Below, piece by piece: positions 58,040 to 64,000 of a DNA stretch of 64,000 nt. How positions within the stretch are numbered: position 1 is the stretch's first letter; every line of letters starts with the position of its first letter. The notes beneath the pieces are model-generated. The model made no database searches. It saw only the letters and a program-made list of their open reading frames with translations, and had not been told where the DNA came from. The position numbers and the translations under genes are program-made. The DNA comes from Aquitalea magnusonii (lineage in GTDB: Bacteria > Pseudomonadota > Gammaproteobacteria > Burkholderiales > Chromobacteriaceae): contig NZ_AP018823.1 of assembly GCF_002217795.2 (NCBI RefSeq), positions 4,340,001 to 4,404,000 on the forward strand, in the 5' to 3' direction.

Positions 58040-58584
58040 ACCGCATTGACGCAATGGAATTGAACCCGCTGATTGCTGCTGATGGTGCAGAAATGACCTT
58101 TGAAGCGATTATCGGGGCCTTTGGCACAATGAGTGCTGCTCTTGAGAAAGCTATTGCTACTCGTGGCAATAATCCGGGTGCTGCTGACTGGCATGATTGC
58201 CTTTGCCAAGCCATCGACATGGCCATGCCGTTGCTGGCTGTGTGTCGCGGGGCGTTGTCGTATGAGTCTGGCCGTCTGTTTGCTTTCCTGGGGGCCGCTA
58301 CCCGCACCGGCGAAGAGCGCGAACAGGCTGCCGAGCTGAATCCTCTGATTTGTCCCTCTTCTCGTTTCCAAACCTTCGAAAACATCACGGCCAGCATTAC
58401 CGACATCGTGTATCTGCTGGAGGATGTGCGCGTCCAGGATAAGGAAACTTCGCAACCTGGCACTGCCATCTCTGTGTCCCTGAGGCTGATTGCCTCTTGC
58501 AGTGCTGCATTGTGGTTTGAATGCAGCTCTCTGCCGGATACCAATACAACTGAGCCGGTTCCGGCTCTCCCCGCCAAGGAGTAA
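58036..58584 (+). CDS. Hypothetical protein of the integrative element (182 aa)
   Basis: It starts MNRIDAMELNPLIAADGAEM with an ATGA overlap to the preceding stop. The sequence is predicted mostly helical; ELNPLI occurs twice (near residues 8 and 98), hinting at an internal duplication of an approximately 90-residue unit. No family is recognised. It is in the operon leading to the primase-helicase. Confidence 0.5.
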   Translation: MNRIDAMELNPLIAADGAEMTFEAIIGAFGTMSAALEKAIATRGNNPGAADWHDCLCQAIDMAMPLLAVCRGALSYESGRLFAFLGAATRTGEEREQAAELNPLICPSSRFQTFENITASITDIVYLLEDVRVQDKETSQPGTAISVSLRLIASCSAALWFECSSLPDTNTTEPVPALPAKE

Positions 58585-58588
58585 GGCG

Positions 58589-58948
58589 ATGACACTCCAA
58601 ACAACCTTCCCTAAAAACGGGCGGGAGGCCCCCGGCTTGCCTGCTGCTGACGCTGCGGTGCTGCAAATGGCTGAAAAAGCCGGTGCAGACATTGCCGTGA
58701 ATCTATTGCAGCAAGTCACGATAGCGCGGGCGGCAGCAGCCACGGCAGAAGGCCAAGAGCTGGCCGGACAGGCGGTATTGACGGCCTTTCTGTTGCCCTT
58801 GCTGCCCCTCATTGCCGATGCACTGGAGCTGTTCGGCAGTGATACCACCAGCGGCTTGCTAGGTGGACTGATTGAGGATGTGGCCAATGGCGCTGCCATG
58901 GCCCTTGATGGACTTGAGGTGGAGCATGGCAGCCAAATTGCCGTTTGA
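58589..58948 (+). CDS. Hypothetical protein of the integrative element (119 aa)
   Basis: MTLQTTFPKNGREAPGLPAA is followed by an Ala/Leu-rich helical body (AVLTAFLLPLLPLIADALEL). TAAGGCG precedes the ATG. Its 3' end overlaps the primase-helicase gene by 23 bp. The function is unknown. Confidence 0.5.
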   Translation: MTLQTTFPKNGREAPGLPAADAAVLQMAEKAGADIAVNLLQQVTIARAAAATAEGQELAGQAVLTAFLLPLLPLIADALELFGSDTTSGLLGGLIEDVANGAAMALDGLEVEHGSQIAV

Positions 58949-61838
58949 TGAAGTAAACCGCACAGCCCTGGGGGACCTGTCGCGGGTGTTGGATTGGGCT
59001 GGTGTGCATTGGAAACAGCACGGGCATGAAATCCAGATGATCAATCCGCAGCGTGCGGATAAAGGCTATGGCTCGTTTTCGGTCAATGCCAATACCGGTG
59101 CATGGGCTGATTTTTCTTGCGGTGATAAGGGCGGTGACGTTGTCAGCCTGGTGGCTTATCTGCGTGGCATGCCGCAAGGTGAAACCTGCAAGGAGCTGGC
59201 CAAGCTGCTGGGTATCTCGTCTGGCGTGGCCAGCCCTGCCACTGAAAAACAGCAGCTGCCGGCCCCTGTTTCGGCTCCTGCCGGTGAACAGCCGTTATTG
59301 CCGATTGCTGCCGACATGCTGGGACTGATGCCTAAGAGCAAGGCCAAGCATCCGGGCAAGGTAGTGCAGGTATGGCGCTATAACGATGCGGATGGGCTGC
59401 CGCTGGTGTTCGTGGCCAGACTGGAGCCGGGCGGTAATGGCCGTAGTAAGGACTATCTGCCGTTGTCGGTATGGGTAGATCAGGCCACGGGCAAGCGGGT
59501 ATGGAAATGGAAGGGACTGCCTGCGCCCCGTCCGCTATATGGACTGGACCGCCTAGCATTGCGTCCTGATGCTGGTGTGGTGATCTGCGAGGGCGAGAAG
59601 GCTGCCGATGCTGCAGCCAAGCTGTTGCCTGATCATGTTGCTATCTGCTGGATGAATGGGGCTGAGGCCGTGAGCAAGGCGGATTTCAGCCCACTTGCAG
59701 GCCGTGATTGCCTGATCTGGCCAGACCATGACCAGCCGGGAGAGCAGGCCGCCAGCGCGGTGGCCGTTGAGCTGAAAAAGGTGGGAGCGCGTAGCGTTGC
59801 CGTGATTGACCCGGCCAGCTTTGAGCGGTTTGCACCTGCTGGTGATGCCTCTACCCCTGCATTGGTGGGCGATGGCGCGTGGGGCAAGGGGGATGATGCT
59901 GCCGATGCTCTGCCCCGTGGCTGGACCCCTGAGCACCTGGCTATGCTTTTGGCTCAAGACGGCACTGTGCAGATTGTTCAGGCTGCCACTGCTGCTGGTG
60001 TGGACACCGGCAGCCGAGCCCCGTCGGCTACACAGCAAGCCCCAAAGCGTCCGAAGGCTGATTCACAGGGTGGCCCGTTCCGGGTTACGGATGGCGGCTT
60101 ATGGTTCCAGACTGCCGACATGGATGACGCCATGTGGGTCTGCGATTCCCTGGAGATTGTGGCCAGCACACGCGATAAGAGTGGCGAAAATTGGGGCGTC
60201 TTGGTCCGGTTTGCTGATCAGGATCGGACCCAAAAGGAATGGAATATCCCGGCTGAAATGCTGGCCACGTCTGAGGGTGCGGAGGTGGTGAAGGGGCTGA
60301 TGTCTCGTGGCCTGCGTATGGGGTCAGGCCCCAAGGCCCGACAAAGGCTGCTGGAGTACCTAGGCCGCTATACCGGCACGGCACGCGCAACCATGGTGCC
60401 GCGCTTGGGCTGGCATGGGGATGCATTCTTGTTGCCAGATGGTCAGGTGGGCAGCAGCCAAGAGCAGTTGGTGTTTCAGGCCTCCAATAAACAGCGTGAG
60501 GTGATGCAGGTTGCCGGTACATTGCAAGAATGGCAGCAGCAGGTTGGTCAGTATTGTGTTGGCAATAGTCGCCTGGCCTTTGCCGTGTCAGTGGCGTTTG
60601 CCGGTCCGCTACTGGACATCATTGGTGCCGAGTCCGGTGGCTTTCACTTCTACGGCGATAGCTCACAGGGTAAGACCACGCTGCTACAGGTTGCAGCCAG
60701 TGTGTTTGGTACGTCTGGCTATATGCAGACATGGCGGGCCACGGATAACGCCATTGAGGCGCTTGCGGCTGCCTATTCTGATTGTCTGCTCCCGCTAGAT
60801 GAAATCCACCAGTGTGACCCGCGAATTGTGGGCGAAACCATCTACATGCTGGGTAATGGGCGGGGTAAGAACCGTGCCAATGATCGTGGCGGTAGTCGTG
60901 GGAGCGTAGCGGAATGGCGCTTGCTGTTCTTGTCGTCTGGTGAAAAGACCCTGGCCGCCCACCTGGCTGAGGCCCGCAAGGAAATGAAGGCCGGGATGGA
61001 AATCCGCATGCTGGCAATCAAGGCCGATGCAGGCGAATCCTTGGGCCTGTTCAATCATCTGCATGGTTTGGGCAGCGGTAAGACGCTGGCTGATCAGCTC
61101 AAGGGCGCGGTTGCGCAATACCACGGCACACCAGCCCGGGCATTTATCGAAAAGCTGGTGTCAGAGCGTGGCAATGTGGCCAGTCTTATCCGAGATGGCA
61201 TTGTCCGGTTCTGCAATGATGCATTGCCTGCGGCTGCCCATGGCCAAGTGCATAGAGCAGCATCCCGCTTTGCCCTGGTGGCTATGGCGGGGGAGCTGGC
61301 CTCGATGTGGGGTGTTACCGGCTGGGGTAATGGCGAGGCATGGAAAGCTGCCCATGTGTGCTTTGCCGATTGGCTGGCCGCGCGTGGCACGGTCGGGAAT
61401 CGTGAGGATGAGGAAATCCTGTCCAAGCTGCGGTTGTTCTTTGAGCAGCATGGCGAGGACCGTTTCACCCGGCTCTCAGATGAAAGCATCTTGCACGATG
61501 AAACCGGTGGCGGCCCAATGCCAGATGATCATGCACCCAAGACAATGAACCGCTGCGGCTATCGTCGGCGCGACAAGTCTAGTGGCGTGACGGAGTACTT
61601 TGTTTTTCCGGAAAGCTTCCGTAAGGAAATATGTGCGGGCTTTGATTACCAGCATGCCTGCAAGCTGCTGGCTGCCGCTGGGGCGCTAGATGTGACCAAG
61701 GGTGCAGGCTTCATGTATCAGACCCGCGCCACGCCAGAAGCACGGGCCAAGAATGGCCGGGTGAAGGTGTATTGCGTGACATCCCGCTTGCTGGATATCG
61801 ACAGTGCAGAGGATGAAAGCGGGGCCGCATATGGCTGA
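58926..61838 (+). CDS. TOPRIM primase with DUF927 helicase domain (970 aa)
   Basis: N-terminal residues about 1-90 resemble a primase zinc-finger-like or DNA-binding region (WADFSCGDKGGDVVSLVAYL). A TOPRIM domain follows (VVICEGEKAADAAAKLL, then CLIWPDHDQPGEQAA). After a linker the DUF927 P-loop module has GGFHFYGDSSQGKTTLLQVA and CLLPLDEIHQCD. This architecture is the replication protein of P4-like elements, combining priming and helicase activity. The start MAAKLPFDEVN at 58926 is preferred to an upstream ATG because of GAGGTGGAG before it. Confidence 0.87.
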   Translation: MAAKLPFDEVNRTALGDLSRVLDWAGVHWKQHGHEIQMINPQRADKGYGSFSVNANTGAWADFSCGDKGGDVVSLVAYLRGMPQGETCKELAKLLGISSGVASPATEKQQLPAPVSAPAGEQPLLPIAADMLGLMPKSKAKHPGKVVQVWRYNDADGLPLVFVARLEPGGNGRSKDYLPLSVWVDQATGKRVWKWKGLPAPRPLYGLDRLALRPDAGVVICEGEKAADAAAKLLPDHVAICWMNGAEAVSKADFSPLAGRDCLIWPDHDQPGEQAASAVAVELKKVGARSVAVIDPASFERFAPAGDASTPALVGDGAWGKGDDAADALPRGWTPEHLAMLLAQDGTVQIVQAATAAGVDTGSRAPSATQQAPKRPKADSQGGPFRVTDGGLWFQTADMDDAMWVCDSLEIVASTRDKSGENWGVLVRFADQDRTQKEWNIPAEMLATSEGAEVVKGLMSRGLRMGSGPKARQRLLEYLGRYTGTARATMVPRLGWHGDAFLLPDGQVGSSQEQLVFQASNKQREVMQVAGTLQEWQQQVGQYCVGNSRLAFAVSVAFAGPLLDIIGAESGGFHFYGDSSQGKTTLLQVAASVFGTSGYMQTWRATDNAIEALAAAYSDCLLPLDEIHQCDPRIVGETIYMLGNGRGKNRANDRGGSRGSVAEWRLLFLSSGEKTLAAHLAEARKEMKAGMEIRMLAIKADAGESLGLFNHLHGLGSGKTLADQLKGAVAQYHGTPARAFIEKLVSERGNVASLIRDGIVRFCNDALPAAAHGQVHRAASRFALVAMAGELASMWGVTGWGNGEAWKAAHVCFADWLAARGTVGNREDEEILSKLRLFFEQHGEDRFTRLSDESILHDETGGGPMPDDHAPKTMNRCGYRRRDKSSGVTEYFVFPESFRKEICAGFDYQHACKLLAAAGALDVTKGAGFMYQTRATPEARAKNGRVKVYCVTSRLLDIDSAEDESGAAYG

Positions 61839-62310
61839 TGCTGCGGAGTGGTTTGCGGGTATTTGGGATCCGCCCCAGACCTCCGTTGTAACGGCTCACG
61901 GGGCCTCTGATCTGGTGGCCGGAGGTCCCGATGTAAGCGAAAGTGATCCTTTGCTTTTGCCCTGGTGCGTCGATGGCCACGCCGAAATGGCTGGCCCGGC
62001 TCTGAGGGAGGGTGGTACGCCCCTGCTATGCCGTGGCTGTGCCGACCTGGTGCGCTTGCAGTGTGCGCGACTGGACCAACCTCCCAAATCCGAGGATGCC
62101 GCCCTGTGTAATGACTTCCGGCCACGGGGTGGTGTCACGGTCGGTCGCTGCTGGTTGTGGCGTATCGAGTTGGAGGGCGGTCGGCTGGTGTGGTGGATGG
62201 CGTTGCCAGAGGCTACGCAGCGCAAAGCGGTGCAGTGGGCGAGGCGGGCACATGGCGATCTTGTGACGTGTGTCAGGCCCGTACCGGGCGCTGCTGCCAT
62301 ACCTGGTTGA
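61831..62310 (+). CDS. Hypothetical protein after the primase-helicase (159 aa)
   Basis: It overlaps the primase-helicase stop by 8 bp. MADAAEWFAGIWDPPQTSVV leads into a Cys-containing region (LLPWCVDGH, LCRGCADLVRLQC) and WLWRIELEGGRLVWW. Small proteins with this Trp-rich tail accompany phage-type primases, but no named family is recognised. Confidence 0.5.
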   Translation: MADAAEWFAGIWDPPQTSVVTAHGASDLVAGGPDVSESDPLLLPWCVDGHAEMAGPALREGGTPLLCRGCADLVRLQCARLDQPPKSEDAALCNDFRPRGGVTVGRCWLWRIELEGGRLVWWMALPEATQRKAVQWARRAHGDLVTCVRPVPGAAAIPG

Positions 62311-62340
62311 ATCGTTGATGCTTCAATTTAGGAGATATTG

Positions 62341-62646
62341 ATGTCACAAACTACAGATCTGCCAAGACAAAAGAACGAGCCGAAAGCCTTCATTCAACCG
62401 ATATTTATTGACCTCCCGTCTGTTGCCGCAGCTCTGTCCATTTCAATATCCACCGTGCAGGCACTGGTCAGAGCTGGCGACCTGCCGGGCCCGCGCAAGA
62501 TTTCCGGGGGCCGGGTTGGCTGGTTGTGGAGGGAGGTCGTGGAATGGGCCGAAAGCAGGCCTTTGTCCGACATTCCACCACCTCAAAACACTGGCGCTAA
62601 GAAGCCTCGGAAGTCAATCCCTCAAGATGACATGACAATCGCCTGA
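62341..62646 (+). CDS. AlpA-like transcriptional regulator / excisionase (101 aa)
   Basis: The helix-turn-helix IFIDLPSVAAALSISISTVQ and the following ALVRAGDLPGPRKISGGRVG, WLWREVVEWAESRPL give the AlpA/MerR-type DNA-binding fold. TAGGAGAT precedes the ATG. It is the last gene of the GC-rich element genes and is followed by a terminator; it may regulate excision. Confidence 0.72.
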   Translation: MSQTTDLPRQKNEPKAFIQPIFIDLPSVAAALSISISTVQALVRAGDLPGPRKISGGRVGWLWREVVEWAESRPLSDIPPPQNTGAKKPRKSIPQDDMTIA

Positions 62647-62711
62647 GCGGCACGACTTTTCAGCATCAACGTGTACAGGTTGTACGCTCCCTTAACGGTA
62701 GGAAATTGTTG

Positions 62712-62738
62712 CCGCCCCTAGTGGGGCGGTTTGTCTTT
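62712..62738 (+). terminator. Terminator after the AlpA-like gene
   Basis: CCGCCCC-TAGT-GGGGCGG followed by TTTGTCTTTG. Confidence 0.75.
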
Positions 62739-63262
62739 GCTGGGTAGCAGTTCTGCCTTTGGGTGTCGATGGCCTCGCCAGAATAGTTGCCCCCACTCTG
62801 AAGGGTGGCAGTGCGCCTCTGCTCTGTCGTGGCTGGCTCATGGGGATATTTGTAACGTATATTTCTCTGGAAGATTGTGAAAAAACAACAGTTTGAGTTG
62901 GTATGAAAGGATAGGCCTACAGTCTGGCGGAGACTCTTATCATGTGACCAAGATGCCTATTCCCACAAGATATTGAGAACTAACACACCTTAGTGAGGTA
63001 GAGTTTCGGTGTTCTGGCGGTTGCTATCAGGTTCATTTTGCCTTGCGTTTCGTATCCCTATAGAGATAGACTCGGGTATACACATGTGGTTTTTAAGTCT
63101 TTTTTTTCTTCCCCATTCGATTGAAAAAATCAATCAATCGAAAAAAATAAATAGTTAAAATTTATCCCAAAATTGGATAGTGTTCTTTGATTTCATTCCT
63201 ACATGAAACTACTATTCAAATTAGTGGGACTAATCTAAGTAAGTATAAATGTGAGGCTCATA
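62739..63262. other. Gene-free transition into AT-rich DNA
   Basis: Up to about 62,830 the sequence is GC-balanced; after that it is strongly AT-rich with runs such as TCTTTTTTTTCTTCCCC. No ORF is supported. It probably marks the junction between the P4-type gene set and cargo or another element. Confidence 0.5.
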
Positions 63263-63457
63263 ATGGAATACTCTAAACTCAGTTCCCTTTTTTTCGAAGA
63301 GAAGGCAGAGAGACAGAAGGTATTTCTAAACTCTTTAGATGATCAAGGAGTTAGGGGCTTTGCTGCTATAAGAGCTGCCAGTGTTCTAGTTCAGGATGAT
63401 AATTGTGCTATGAGACTTGTTAAAGGTCCTAGCTACGATAAATCTTTTTCTTGGTAA
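63263..63457 (+). CDS. Small hypothetical protein (64 aa)
   Basis: An ATG with GAGG upstream opens MEYSKLSSLFFEEKAERQKV, followed by RGFAAIRAASVLVQDDNCAM. It is AT-rich and directly precedes the nucleotidyltransferase-like ORF, so it could be its partner (an AbiE- or MNT/HEPN-like arrangement) or its displaced N terminus. Confidence 0.45.
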   Translation: MEYSKLSSLFFEEKAERQKVFLNSLDDQGVRGFAAIRAASVLVQDDNCAMRLVKGPSYDKSFSW

Positions 63458-63465
63458 ATGCGTAG

Positions 63466-64000
63466 AGGCCTAAAATTTACTATCAAGGTAAAAGTTATTT
63501 TCTAGATGTTCTAGAAACTGTATTTCAAGAAGAGCCTGACACATCAATCTTAGTTGGTGGTCAGGCTCTTGCTATTTGGACATTCTTTCTGGGACTTTCT
63601 GATGTAATTCCTGAGGACCTTCCGCCATCCATTACTCACGACTTAGATTTCGTTTGCTCGTTAGAAACAGCCAGAAAAGTTAAAGAAAAGCATGGTGGGG
63701 TACTTATGATTCCTGATCGGGATGACAATACCTCAAATTCTGCAAAAATAACCATTGATGTAAATGGTGAAGTGCATGAAATAGACTTTCTAAAGAAGAT
63801 AGTTGGTGTCTCAGATGTTGTACTATTTAAATCTTCGATAGTTCTTTCTATTAATGCAGGCGAAAAATGGATTTCAGTTAGAATTATGCATCCATATACT
63901 ATATGGATTAGTAGGTTGGTTAATATTATCAGCTTGCCCAGTAAGCAGAATAAATATGGCTATGCTCAGGCTGCGTTGAGTTTGATGGTGTTAAGGGCAT
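63466..64000 (+). CDS. Nucleotidyltransferase-like protein, 3' truncated by the window, start unresolved
   Basis: The frame is open from 63466 to the window end. It encodes SILVGGQALAIWTFFLG followed by PSITHDLDFVC, the G-G-x-A...D-L-D pattern of DNA polymerase beta-fold nucleotidyltransferases such as AbiEii or MNT toxins, then VHEIDFLKKIVGVSDVV, a strand with the third acidic position. No ATG, GTG or TTG exists near the beginning; an ATT at 63475 lies after AGAGG. Either an unusual start, a frameshift from an ATG at 63458, or a damaged gene explains this. Confidence 0.6.

Larger units (their letters stand above)
53332..62738. mobile_element. P4-like integrative element (left boundary at mnmE, right boundary not resolved)
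   Basis: Integrase, PrtN-like and AlpA-like regulators, many short overlapping phage-type genes, an Icd/Ash-like ORF with a C4-like leader and a TOPRIM-DUF927 primase-helicase are in the order seen in P4-type satellites and related integrative elements. No capsid, tail or terminase genes are present in the window. The right limit given is the last terminator of this gene set; the true end may lie outside the window. Confidence 0.65.

Overview
The window looks like a chromosome segment from a betaproteobacterium of the order Neisseriales (Chromobacterium/Aquitalea/Vogesella-like). The basis is the replication-origin gene order (gyrB-dnaN-dnaA / rpmH-rnpA-yidD-yidC-mnmE), the GC-rich housekeeping genes and the protein types seen. 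The genus is an inference and was not tested by any search.

Positions 1-23.7 kb are ordinary chromosome. They hold the end of a Crp/Fnr regulator, a DUF2892 membrane protein, a 114-bp tandem repeat block, an MsbA-type ABC exporter, D-serine dehydratase with a divergent LysR regulator, an AraC regulator with an FAD oxidoreductase and a cupin, a GGDEF cyclase, and a three-gene catabolic operon (aldolase, 2-hydroxyacid dehydrogenase, M20 amidohydrolase). Two chemotaxis receptors, a di-haem cytochrome c peroxidase, an autotransporter, a lipoprotein hydrolase and a glutaminase follow.

Positions 23.7-27.9 kb are accessory. A phage-type (C4/Ash-like) leader lies upstream of a small hypothetical gene. 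Next come an XRE regulator, a type II restriction-modification system (C gene with C-boxes, overlapping R gene, convergent C5-cytosine methyltransferase) and a ParDE toxin-antitoxin pair.

Positions 27,962-44,030 form one 16.07-kb Tn7-like transposon. It has TGT...ACA ends, repeated CATAAGCTGAGAAA end motifs and a perfect 5-bp target duplication (CTACC). It sits 7 bp beyond the gyrB stop codon and separates gyrB from its presumed original terminator. It carries a GmrSD-like DUF262/HNH protein, a large helicase-nuclease, a SEC-C nuclease-like protein, small proteins, tnsA and a tnsB stub. An IS3-family element without target duplication joins the truncated helicase to the truncated tnsB, which indicates an IS-mediated deletion that removed the rest of the transposition genes.

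Positions 44.0-53.3 kb are the conserved origin-proximal genes. From the 3' end of mnmE (an SGI1-like attachment sequence) a P4-like integrative element begins: tyrosine integrase, PrtN-like and AlpA-like regulators, an Icd/Ash-like ORF with a second copy of the C4-like leader, and a TOPRIM/DUF927 primase-helicase. After about 62.7 kb the DNA turns AT-rich and the window ends inside a nucleotidyltransferase-like gene. The right end of the element was not found.
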